Assembly: GCA_027011835.1 (NCBI GenBank)
Contig: JALUZN010000360.1
Location: 1-21,210 of the forward strand
Length of the DNA: 21,210 nt
Direction of reading: 5' to 3'
Source: Draconibacterium sp.
GTDB taxonomy: Bacteria > Bacteroidota > Bacteroidia > Bacteroidales > Prolixibacteraceae
In this document: positions 13,780-21,210 of the stretch, one piece after another
Layout of the letters: every line of letters starts with the position of its first letter
Numbering within the stretch: position 1 is the stretch's first letter
The notes under the pieces: model-generated
Database searches by the model: none
Seen by the model: only the letters and a program-made list of their open reading frames with translations
Told to the model about the DNA's origin: nothing
Translations under genes and position numbers: made by a program

Positions 13780-14943
13780 TTATTTTAACAATTCATCTAA
13801 TTTTTGAATATAATGCAACCATAATTCGGGAATTTCGTCGTTCGATGCCTGATTGTACTCCTTTTCGGTGCAGCCAATAAATGTTGGTTTATTGTTGAGT
13901 GAGTTAATTTGCATCCACCATTGATTGGTGATGGTGTTTCGATAAAACAGCAGCGGTTTATCGATGTGTTTTACCTCAACCTGATACAAGGTGCAATTGT
14001 CGTCTTCGTTGGGCAGTTTGTTATTTCGACCAATAAACCCTTCAATGAAATACCAAATAATTTGTGCCGAAAGTTTTGCTGTTAAGCAATTCTCATCTTG
14101 TTCAGCAATGTATTCAAATAGTCCGAACACTTTTAGTCGGTTGCTTAATCCCGCATATTTTGCCAGTTGACACGCTTCTTCACTCCTCAGCCCATTGGGG
14201 TTGTATCCTCCTCCTCCCGGTGCTTCCGAGTGTTTTATTGCTCCTAAATCGAAAGAGAGAATGTCGGTATTTCTTAAAACCGGTTCGGTTGCGGTAATGT
14301 CATCTCTTAGTTTCCCCAATCGAATGTGGTTGCTGATTCCTTCTGTTTTCGAAAAATATTCGTGTGGAATGAAATGACTTTGATAGGCAATTAAATTAAA
14401 GTGAAAAATGTTGGGGTTCGAAGCAAAAACCCGTGATAAATAGTTGGTAGAACTAAACGACTCGACTCCCTTTTTTATATCTAAAAAAGCATCGACTGTT
14501 GAAAAGGAGAAAAATTTATTAGTATTGAATGCTTCGCAAATTCCAATGGTTAAATCCTGACTGCCACCAATCACAACGGTTACAATGTCTAATTGATTAA
14601 ACAGTTCAACAATATCGCGAAGTGCCTGGTAGTTTCCTTTTACGGTAGTAGCTGTTTTAAAATTGCCAAAATCGACAATGGATACAGAACTATCGAATTT
14701 TGCCAATTGGTAAATCTCTTTGCGAATTTTACAGGGCGATTCATTTAAACTGTTTTCATCTTTTCTACTGTCGAATGGAATGCCCAAAATGGCGATGTCG
14801 ATTTTTTTATAATTTGCTAAATCTATCGAAGCAGTTTTCTTTTCGATAGCTTCTCCCAACGAATATTTCCAGTTTACCCGGCTTGTTTTTGAAAACCGGT
14901 TAAAATCTACTGCATCAAAATAGTGACGAATATCTATTTCCAT
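13780..14943 (-). CDS. Arginase/formimidoylglutamase-family protein with degenerate metal site (probable pseudoenzyme)
   Basis: This 387-residue protein has the ureohydrolase fold but lacks several manganese ligands. The usual GGDHS reads GGSQD (126-130), DAHxD reads DAFLD (151-155), and SxDxDxxDPxxAPG reads SFDLGAIKHSEAPG (230-243). Both metal histidines and one Asp are therefore replaced, so hydrolysis of arginine, agmatine or formiminoglutamate is unlikely. The C-terminus has an extra domain of about 80 residues (LLFYRNTITNQWWMQI) absent from the roughly 310-residue classical enzymes. Bacteroidota genomes often annotate similar long proteins as formimidoylglutamase. It lies between topA and porP/sprF, on their strand and away from any histidine-degradation gene, which hints at a role linked to envelope or secretion. 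The ATG at 14943 is only 12 bases beyond the T run of the topA terminator. The fold is confident; the function is unknown. Confidence 0.75.
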   Translation of the reverse strand: MEIDIRHYFDAVDFNRFSKTSRVNWKYSLGEAIEKKTASIDLANYKKIDIAILGIPFDSRKDENSLNESPCKIRKEIYQLAKFDSSVSIVDFGNFKTATTVKGNYQALRDIVELFNQLDIVTVVIGGSQDLTIGICEAFNTNKFFSFSTVDAFLDIKKGVESFSSTNYLSRVFASNPNIFHFNLIAYQSHFIPHEYFSKTEGISNHIRLGKLRDDITATEPVLRNTDILSFDLGAIKHSEAPGGGGYNPNGLRSEEACQLAKYAGLSNRLKVFGLFEYIAEQDENCLTAKLSAQIIWYFIEGFIGRNNKLPNEDDNCTLYQVEVKHIDKPLLFYRNTITNQWWMQINSLNNKPTFIGCTEKEYNQASNDEIPELWLHYIQKLDELLK

Positions 14944-14954
14944 GGTTTTGATTT

Positions 14955-14987
14955 AAAAAAAAGGCAAATGATTTATCACCTGCCTTT
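14955..14987 (-). terminator. Intrinsic terminator after topA
   Basis: On the minus strand, AAAGGCA (14987-14981) pairs with TGCCTTT (14966-14960), and six inner pairs including two G-T extend the stem to 13. A run of eight T follows (14962-14955). It begins five bases after the topA stop and ends 11 bases before the next start codon. Confidence 0.75.
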
Positions 14988-14991
14988 ATCT

Positions 14992-17337
14992 CTATTTTTT
15001 TCTTCCCCGTCGCCGTGATTTGGGCTCCGGAGCTTCTTTAATAATCTTCATGCAATCTTCCAACGAAAGTTCTTCGGCTTTTGTTGTTTTCGGAATTTTA
15101 TAATTTTTCTTTTTATACGAAATATATGGTCCCCACCGGCCGTTTAGTACACGTAAATCAGGCTCTTCATCGAATATGCGAATAATTGCTTTTCTATCTT
15201 TTTCGCGTTTTGCCTCAATTAGTTCAATGGCCACATCGAGTTCAACGGTGTACGGGTCGTACTCTTTCCCCAACGAAACAAACTTACTGTCGTGTCTGAT
15301 GTATGGTCCGAATCGTCCAATTGCCACGGTAACTTTTTTATTTTCGTACTCGCCCAAATCACGCGGAAGTTTAAACAAATCAAGTGCCTCTTCCAGTGTA
15401 ATCGTTTCAATGTTCAGCCCGCCTCGTAAACTTGCAAACCGGGGTTTCTCTGCTCCCTCTTCCTGGCTGACTTCGCCAATCTGAGCCAACGGACCGTAAC
15501 GGCCAACTTTAACAAATACCGGTTTCCCTGTTTTTGGGTCTTTACCTAAAAGGCGTTCTCCGTTCGAACGTTCGGCATGTTCAAGAGCATCTTCAACCTT
15601 TTTATGAAATGGTTGGTAGAACGATTCAAGCATTTCTGTCCAAACCTTTTTCCCTTCGGCAATGCTGTCGAATTCGGCCTCTACTTTTGCGGTAAAGTTG
15701 TAGTCCATTATCTGGTCGAAATTATCTACCAAAAAGTCATTTACTACAATACCAATGTCGGTTGGCGATAATTTATTTTTCTCGGCACCTGTAATTTCTG
15801 TTTTTGTCTCTTTTGAAATGGCATTGTCTTTTAAAACCAACACCTTATATTTTCGCTCAACTCCCTGACGTTCCTCTTTTACTACGTAATTTCTATTCTG
15901 AATGGTAGTAATTGTAGGTGCGTAAGTCGATGGCCGGCCAATACCAAGTTCTTCCAGCCGCTTTACCAGCGAAGCTTCGGTGTATCGTGCCGGGCGTTGC
16001 GAAAAACGTTCGGTAGCTTGTATCTGCGCCAGTTTTAATTTGTCGTTTGTTTTTATTGGCGGAATAATTGCCTGCCCTTTCAATGCCTGTCCGTTGTTGC
16101 TTTCTTCGTCGGTAGATTCGATATACACACGTAAAAATCCATCGAAAATAATTACTTCGCCTGTGGCAACAAATTTTTCTTTTGTGTTCGAAATTGAAAT
16201 TGATACCGTAGTTTTTTCGAGTTTTGCGTCGGCCATTTGCGAGGCGATTGTACGTTTCCAGATTAATTCGTACAGCCGCTGTTCCTGATTTGTCCCTGCA
16301 ACGGTTTCGTTGCTCATATAAGTTGGGCGAATTGCTTCGTGTGCTTCCTGAGCTCCCTTTGCCTTGGTTTTATATTTTCTGATTTTTACATAGTTTTCGC
16401 CATGCAGCTCTTCAATTTTTTGTTTCGATGTATTGATTGCCAATCCCGACAAATTTACCGAGTCGGTACGCATGTAGGTTATTTTCCCACTTTCGTACAA
16501 TTTTTGTGCTACGGCCATGGTTTGCGAAACCGAAAATCCCAACTTCCTACTTGCTTCTTGTTGGAGAGTTGAGGTTGTAAATGGTGGTGCCGGCGACCTT
16601 TTCCCGGGGCGTTTTGCAACATCGGCAACAGTAAATTCAGCTGTTTTGCATTTTTCTAAAAATGCATTTGCCTCCTCTTCTGTTTTAAACCGTTCCGAAA
16701 GTTCAGCTTTTAATTCTGTGGTTTTCCCACTGGCATCATTCATTTTAAAAAAGCCGGTTACACGAAAAGCTGATTCACTATTAAATTTTCTTATTTCGCG
16801 TTCGCGTTCAACAATTAATCGCACAGCCACAGATTGTACACGGCCTGCCGAAAGCGAAGGTTTTACTTTCTTCCACAATACCGGAGACACTTCGAACCCA
16901 ACAATGCGGTCGAGAACGCGGCGTGCTTGCTGAGCATCAACTAAATTATTGTCGATGGTACGTGGATTTTTTACTGCGCTGGTTATTGCATCTTTTGTTA
17001 TTTCGTGAAAAACAATACGTTTTGTGTTCTCGGGTTTTAGTTTTAGAACCTCTTTTAAATGCCAGGCAATTGCTTCTCCTTCACGGTCTTCATCAGATGC
17101 GAGCCAAACCATATTGGCATCTTTAGCCAGCTTTTTTAATTCGGTTACTACTTTCTTTTTGTCGGGCGAAACAATGTATCTGGGTTTGAATTTGTTTGCA
17201 ATATCAATCCCAAAATCTTTCTTCTCCAAATCTCTGATATGTCCCATGCTGGAGGTAACCACAAACCCTTTTCCAAGGAATTTTTCTATGGTTTTTGCCT
17301 TTGCTGGAGACTCTACTATAACAAGATTTTCTTGCAT
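14992..17337 (-). CDS. topA: DNA topoisomerase I (type IA)
   Basis: TopA relaxes negative supercoils by passing one strand through a transient break held on a tyrosine. The product has 781 residues. The Toprim domain opens with VIVESPAKAKTIEKFLG (Glu9 is the catalytic acid) and has SDEDREGEA (81-89), the acidic metal site. SLSAGRVQSVAVRLIVERE (161-179) is the conserved DNA-binding segment. The active-site Tyr288 lies in KITYMRTDSVNLS. The C-terminal third lacks the cysteine zinc ribbons of E. coli TopA. It has repeats of the GRYGPL, GRFGPYIRH and GRWGPYISYK type (TopoI C-terminal repeats) and ends in a basic RRRGRKK tail, which is usual for this phylum. The start ATG matches the family N-terminus. 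The 184-base gap upstream is shared with the end of the DUF5703 gene and would contain its promoter. A terminator follows the stop. Confidence 0.97.
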   Translation of the reverse strand: MQENLVIVESPAKAKTIEKFLGKGFVVTSSMGHIRDLEKKDFGIDIANKFKPRYIVSPDKKKVVTELKKLAKDANMVWLASDEDREGEAIAWHLKEVLKLKPENTKRIVFHEITKDAITSAVKNPRTIDNNLVDAQQARRVLDRIVGFEVSPVLWKKVKPSLSAGRVQSVAVRLIVEREREIRKFNSESAFRVTGFFKMNDASGKTTELKAELSERFKTEEEANAFLEKCKTAEFTVADVAKRPGKRSPAPPFTTSTLQQEASRKLGFSVSQTMAVAQKLYESGKITYMRTDSVNLSGLAINTSKQKIEELHGENYVKIRKYKTKAKGAQEAHEAIRPTYMSNETVAGTNQEQRLYELIWKRTIASQMADAKLEKTTVSISISNTKEKFVATGEVIIFDGFLRVYIESTDEESNNGQALKGQAIIPPIKTNDKLKLAQIQATERFSQRPARYTEASLVKRLEELGIGRPSTYAPTITTIQNRNYVVKEERQGVERKYKVLVLKDNAISKETKTEITGAEKNKLSPTDIGIVVNDFLVDNFDQIMDYNFTAKVEAEFDSIAEGKKVWTEMLESFYQPFHKKVEDALEHAERSNGERLLGKDPKTGKPVFVKVGRYGPLAQIGEVSQEEGAEKPRFASLRGGLNIETITLEEALDLFKLPRDLGEYENKKVTVAIGRFGPYIRHDSKFVSLGKEYDPYTVELDVAIELIEAKREKDRKAIIRIFDEEPDLRVLNGRWGPYISYKKKNYKIPKTTKAEELSLEDCMKIIKEAPEPKSRRRGRKK

Positions 17338-17521
17338 ATTCGTTATAAAAATTTTTGCAAATTAAAGAAAATCAATTGCTAAGTTCAAAAATAATCGTAC
17401 TATTTTTAAAATCTATAACAAAGAGATATTAAATGTCCCATTGTTTTCGTCTATATTCTATTGCTTACTTTTTGATGGTCACCTGTTCTGTCGCAGCTAT
17501 TTTTCAAAATATACTAAGGAT

Positions 17522-18286
17522 TTATAAAGGCTCTGATTTTACAGTATAGGCATTGTTTATAATCAAGTCATGGCGTCTTTCTTCAGGAGTCACTTTCAGC
17601 CTTTCAATTTTGCCGTTTTTCACACTCCCTTCAAGAATCGTATTATACGGAGCATGAAGTTTAAATGAGGTATTCCAATCTTTTGGCCAGGCCGGCAAGA
17701 GGTAAACCTTTTTTGAATATGGGTCGGTTTGTATCAACATCGATTGAAAAGTTTTCATTAAAGTTCCTCCATGATCCTGATCGGGAGTCCAGTCGTAATT
17801 TGGCCCCCAAAATGCAGGAAAACGTTTGGTTTTATCGTAATTTCTTGCCCGGCTTACCAGGCCATCTTTTGCCTGCTCTGTTAAACCGAGATATGCCATA
17901 AATATATCATCCTGTCGCCAGCCAAAATGCCCTTTATCCCAACGATACTTTAACGCATTTTTCGCCCACTCAATATTTGGTTTGCCAACTCCAAATAGCC
18001 GGAAAGGGAATACTGCATAGAGTTCCGGATTTTCAACATTGCTTTTCTTTTCGAAACGAGTAGCCGGAGCAAGTGCTTTCCCTGAAGGTGTATCACGAAG
18101 CGGTATCTCCGGCAGTTTTGCATAAAGTGTTTTCCAGAAATTGCGGTCTTCCGGCTTGGTGAGATTTTCGGGCAATGCCAATAAACGACTGCACAAGCTA
18201 TATAAACCTGCCAATTCGGGCATCGGGTTGGTACAATCCCACCATGTTTCAGCTGACTGTGACGGGTACATCACCAGTTTGCCCAT
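17522..18286 (-). pseudogene. DUF5703-family protein, 3' part after frameshift
   Basis: This frame encodes the last 240 or so residues of the protein that begins at 19865. It has no start of its own: the ATG at 18286 falls in mid-domain and no promoter or ribosome site precedes it. After the join the text runs NEDGKLVMYPSQSAETWWDC, which is the expected family sequence. An (alpha/alpha)-barrel portion follows (PMPELAGLYSLCSRLLALPE, DIFMAYLGLTEQAKDGL, FPAFWGPNYDWTPDQDHGG), then a beta domain with YLLPAWPKDWNTSFKLHAP. These features recall GH95-like six-hairpin glycosidases. Residues up to the stop at 17522 look intact with no further lesion, so the break is either recent or a sequencing error. 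If the extra base is real, this part is not translated. Confidence 0.7.
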
Positions 18287-19865
18287 CTTCGTTTGTTGTA
18301 TAATGATTATTGAAAAATTTCATCACATCGTTCGCTACCGGTATAATTTTTTTCTGTAAAAAAACCTGATCCTGCGTGTAATCATAATAATCGAGCATCA
18401 TAAATACCAGCTCTTCGCCGGCTACCCATTCCCATTTATGATAGCCACTTTCCTGTAACTTGTCCTCTCGTTGTTCATAGGGAGTCCAGCCATAGGTTGC
18501 CGTAAATGTTGAGCCCCAGAAATTCGAACATTCCGAGAAAAAAGCGCCTTCGTAACCAAAATACTTATTGGTACGGTATTTACAAAGTTTATAGGTCTCG
18601 TCGGCATACATTTTAAAGAGGGGTTGCATCATATCGAAGTCGCCGGCAGTACACATACTTAAATAGGGCAATCTTGTATTTTGCCACCAATATCCGGGAC
18701 CCCACCTGCGGTAATCGGCATTGCCCGGTTTGCCTTCAGTTGGAACGGTAAATATAGATCCATTAAATTTTATCGGGAAATTGCCACGGCCTGCCGAAGC
18801 ATCGATAAACCGTTGCAAGATATATGCACGTGTTACAATAAAAGCATCGTCGTTTTCAGGCTGTTGAATGCTGTCGTTCGAAACGGCATAAATCCAGCTT
18901 CTGTTCCAGAATGCTGCCCACCAATCCTGATGGGCTTTTTTTCGTTTGGCAAAAGATTCTTTTTCAGTATTGACGGCAAGTTTCTCAATTGATTTTTGCC
19001 ACTCTTCAGGATTGGAAGGTTGCTGAGTTAAAACATATACATTCAACCTGCCCGATTTTGCAGCACCGGTTTGCAGGCTTTTATCGCTTGTTCGTTGAGC
19101 TTTTGTTCCGTTAATAATTGCTCCAAAAGTGCGATGTAGAATTGGATCACTTATTGGACAATCCGATAAACCCTGCAATTTCATATTCAGATCGAAACCA
19201 ACCGATTTTTTATTGTAATGATACCAGCCGATATAATCTTTCGCATCCTGAATTAAGCGATCCGGCTCAACAATTACCGGCTCATGCAAACTTCCCGGCT
19301 TTGAACGATCTTCCAACAAGTCACTTACTTCCAAACTTGGTAATGCATAGGGTTCAGTCCGCCACAATTCAATGTTTGCAGTCATGCTTAACGGCACAGA
19401 ACATTCGTGTGTGAGATGAATAACCGGATTATTGGCATCAACCCACAATTGAAAATTAAGAGCGACATCTTTATCTCCAATTTTTCCTGCAGAACTGATT
19501 TGGATGGTTCCGGTTTTCAGATCCAACTCCTGCTTAAATTCGGCTCCAGGAAAAACAACGGGAGGTTCACACTTCACCCTTACTTTGCCAACTTTCAGCA
19601 AACGTCCGTTGTCGCCCCACGAGTCAGTTTTACCGATATAAAAGCAAATGTCGCCATTCTGTTCAACCCAAACATTCAGACCTATGTCTCCATTTCCAAC
19701 AGGCATCGACCCATTGCAATCTTTACCGGGCGAATCCCAGATAACATTGTATTCGGTAAGTCTTTTCTGACTCTCTTTTGTTTCATTTTTATTAGTATTA
19801 CAAGCAATAAAAACCGTAATCAGTAAAAGTGATAAAATAACAATACCTTTAAAATTCTTATTCAT
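18249..19865 (-). CDS. DUF5703-family lipoprotein, 5' part of a gene split by a one-base frameshift
   Basis: The 538 residues start with a lipoprotein signal (MNKNFKGIVILSLLLITVFIAC, Cys22) and continue with the DUF5703 N-terminal domain: YNVIWDSPGKDCNGSMPVGN (39-58), GDICFYIGKTDSWGDNGRLL and KVGKVRVKCEP. A helical-barrel region follows (QDWWAAFWNRSW, YILQRFIDASAGRGNFPIKFNG, YRRWGPGYWWQNTRLPYLSM). The family is uncharacterised but resembles GH95-like glycosidases, so a role in glycan breakdown at the outer membrane or in the periplasm is inferred. The frame ends in GQTGDVPVTVS after an extra G in a GGG run (plus-strand CCC, 18282-18284). Removing that G joins it to the frame ending at 17522, for a full protein of 780 residues. 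It begins two bases after the stop of the glycosidase-like lipoprotein, so the two form an operon. Confidence 0.8.
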   Translation of the reverse strand: MNKNFKGIVILSLLLITVFIACNTNKNETKESQKRLTEYNVIWDSPGKDCNGSMPVGNGDIGLNVWVEQNGDICFYIGKTDSWGDNGRLLKVGKVRVKCEPPVVFPGAEFKQELDLKTGTIQISSAGKIGDKDVALNFQLWVDANNPVIHLTHECSVPLSMTANIELWRTEPYALPSLEVSDLLEDRSKPGSLHEPVIVEPDRLIQDAKDYIGWYHYNKKSVGFDLNMKLQGLSDCPISDPILHRTFGAIINGTKAQRTSDKSLQTGAAKSGRLNVYVLTQQPSNPEEWQKSIEKLAVNTEKESFAKRKKAHQDWWAAFWNRSWIYAVSNDSIQQPENDDAFIVTRAYILQRFIDASAGRGNFPIKFNGSIFTVPTEGKPGNADYRRWGPGYWWQNTRLPYLSMCTAGDFDMMQPLFKMYADETYKLCKYRTNKYFGYEGAFFSECSNFWGSTFTATYGWTPYEQREDKLQESGYHKWEWVAGEELVFMMLDYYDYTQDQVFLQKKIIPVANDVMKFFNNHYTTNEDGQTGDVPVTVS

Positions 19866-19867
19866 AA

Positions 19868-20977
19868 CTATTTCTTTTTAATATATTCCAATGGTAATTC
19901 ATTAAAGACACGTGCTAAAACAGCAATATTTTTATCATCTCCATGCAGGCTGTCAACAGGTGATGTAAGATAATTCTCAATAGGTGGCAGTAATGAATTC
20001 TTCCCTGGTTTAGTAAAACCGTAAAGACCAACTCCTGCTTCTATTGCCTTTGGTACTACCACCGATGGATCCTGCTTGTTCCAATTGGCCAGGCAGGTGA
20101 TTAAACGGGTCTTTTCTCCAACCATATTCCGCACTGCTTCAACTCCATCCATATCTCCCGCTTCGTTCATAAGCCAATCGATTTGTTGAAACATTTTTGA
20201 ATTAACAATGTGAGGATGGGTAATATCGAAACTTGTTAACCAAATAATACAATCCGGATTGGTTTCCTTTGTTGCCTTGTAAATTACATCCCAACATGCA
20301 GAAATTGCAAGCCGGCTGTAAGTGTCATAATCCTCCGCTGTAAGTTTATCCTCTCCGGGGAATTGTTTTCCCATCAGCTCTTCATAGCGATGCTTTTCAC
20401 TATCAAGCCATTTGCCGTTATTACTGCTTCGGTTGGGTTGGTAAAACCAGTCAATCATAAATCCGTCAATTCCGGTGTTTCCAACGGCATCCCGGATTAC
20501 CTTATCAAGGTAACTAAGGTATTTTTTTGTGTATGGAATGTGCCGATCGGTAGGATATCCGTAGCTATATTCGGGATGCTCCATTCCCCATCGGGTGTTA
20601 GAGCCAATGCACAAATACCCCATTACTTTCATTCCTTCCTTATGTCCCAGACGAACCATCTCGGGTAGAAAATCATATTTCAAACCAGGCTGTTCAGGTA
20701 CTACACCATTTTTATACCAGGCATAGCCATTACATGATACTATGAATGTTTGAATTGTATTCGCTCCCATGTCTTTATACCATTTCACATGCTCTGCAGG
20801 ATTTGCATCTGCCCACAAGCCGGGTTTAGCAAATGCATTAGGACCTCCATCTCCCCAGTTAAAATCAATACAGAAAGCCTGAATAGGCTCTTCTGTTTCT
20901 TGCTTTTGAGTTGTGCAATCCACAAGTAAAAATTGAAAAGAGATAAGAATAATTAAAAGTACTTTAGGCCTGTTCAT
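19868..20977 (-). CDS. Putative TIM-barrel glycoside hydrolase-like lipoprotein
   Basis: A 369-residue exported protein with signal MNRPKVLLIILISFQFLL and a cysteine at 21 (LLVDC). Asp before the Cys is unusual for a lipobox, so lipid attachment is likely but not certain. The rest fits a (beta/alpha)8 barrel: FCIDFNWGDGGPNAF (35-49), HVKWYKDMGANTIQTF (63-78), GMKVMGYLCIGSNTRWG (115-131), GIDGFMIDWFYQP (169-181), CIIWLTSF and WLMNEAGDMDGV. Asp176 at the end of the fourth strand (GFMIDW) and the Glu in MNEAGD are candidate catalytic acids. I recognise the style of glycosidases acting on plant or algal glycans but cannot assign a GH family. It is first of a two-gene unit, ending two bases before the DUF5703 start, so the pair probably act on the same substrate. 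No SusC/SusD genes are seen in the window. Confidence 0.6.
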   Translation of the reverse strand: MNRPKVLLIILISFQFLLVDCTTQKQETEEPIQAFCIDFNWGDGGPNAFAKPGLWADANPAEHVKWYKDMGANTIQTFIVSCNGYAWYKNGVVPEQPGLKYDFLPEMVRLGHKEGMKVMGYLCIGSNTRWGMEHPEYSYGYPTDRHIPYTKKYLSYLDKVIRDAVGNTGIDGFMIDWFYQPNRSSNNGKWLDSEKHRYEELMGKQFPGEDKLTAEDYDTYSRLAISACWDVIYKATKETNPDCIIWLTSFDITHPHIVNSKMFQQIDWLMNEAGDMDGVEAVRNMVGEKTRLITCLANWNKQDPSVVVPKAIEAGVGLYGFTKPGKNSLLPPIENYLTSPVDSLHGDDKNIAVLARVFNELPLEYIKKK

Positions 20978-21210
20978 GCTTTTGAATTTATTTGATTTTA
21001 TAGAACTGTTTTCAAATTCTTATTTGTTTATTTTGTGATAATAAATTTTTCAGGTTTAATATACTCAAACCAAATAGCTTTTCTCCCGATGTACATCGCA
21101 TTAGCGTCAACTTAATACTGTGTTTGCATTAGTTCGATGGAGTTCTTTCTTCCTATTCTGGACTCATATAAGCAGGAGTATTTAACTTTATTAATCAATG
21201 TTTTCAATGA

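Noticed and set aside
18249..18286. Programmed ribosomal frameshift in the DUF5703 gene
   Set aside because: There is no recognisable slippery heptamer or downstream structure. A mutation or base-call error in the GGG run is simpler.
21112..21210. Open minus-strand frame of 32 codons entering from the right edge and ending in TAA at 21112
   Set aside because: It could be the 3' end of a gene beyond the window, but the sequence (ending IELMQTQY) matches nothing I recognise and a frame this short is common by chance in AT-rich DNA.
1..21210. CRISPR array, rRNA, insertion sequence, integrase or phage genes
   Set aside because: No regularly spaced direct repeats, no transposase or integrase motifs and no rRNA-like sequence were seen on either strand.

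Overview
The window reads as chromosomal DNA of a Bacteroidota bacterium. The main reason is a complete gldK-gldL-gldM-gldN cluster with a PorP/SprF-family gene upstream, the core of the type IX secretion system (T9SS), which is confined to that phylum. Promoters of the Bacteroidota form (TTG, about 19 bases, TAnnTTTG) precede the tRNA and several genes, and Shine-Dalgarno sites are weak. Gene content (duplicated gldK, glutaminyl-tRNA synthetase, an arginase-like gene between topA and porP) suggests Marinilabiliales or Prolixibacteraceae, but this is only an inference from gene content.

Left end (1-1630, minus strand): a membrane and cell-envelope signalling operon made of a small four-helix membrane protein, a LiaF-like protein and, one base after its stop, the start of a multi-pass protein cut by the window edge that is probably a LytS-type histidine kinase. 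Next is glnS (minus), divergent from folB (plus). A tRNA-Cys(GCA) follows, with an excellent promoter and a strong terminator. After it come an exported O-methyltransferase-like protein (minus), a small cyclophilin (plus, with terminator) and a stand-alone protein resembling the MetH reactivation domain (plus). The last of these converges on the T9SS block with overlapping stop codons.

Centre (6277-13663, minus strand): the T9SS block. Transcription runs porP/sprF, then gldK, gldL, gldM and gldN with short gaps, then an intrinsic terminator, then a second gldK-like lipoprotein gene. GldL and GldM form the inner-membrane proton-driven motor. GldK and GldN form the periplasmic ring under the outer membrane. 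PorP/SprF is an outer-membrane barrel partner. Upstream, on the same strand, are an arginase-family protein that has lost several metal ligands and topA.

Right end (17522-20977, minus strand): a two-gene lipoprotein pair, probably for glycan breakdown. A TIM-barrel glycosidase-like lipoprotein is followed two bases later by a DUF5703 protein of 780 residues, split by one extra base into two reading frames. No SusC/SusD genes, CRISPR array, insertion sequence or rRNA was seen. No gap between genes exceeds 300 bases. The longest (20978-21210) holds nothing I can name apart from a weak open frame entering from the right edge.

Points most worth a second look: the gldK duplication, the degenerate arginase, the exported methyltransferase with a lost metal site, the single-base frameshift in the DUF5703 gene, and a short intergenic repeat found upstream of three minus-strand genes.
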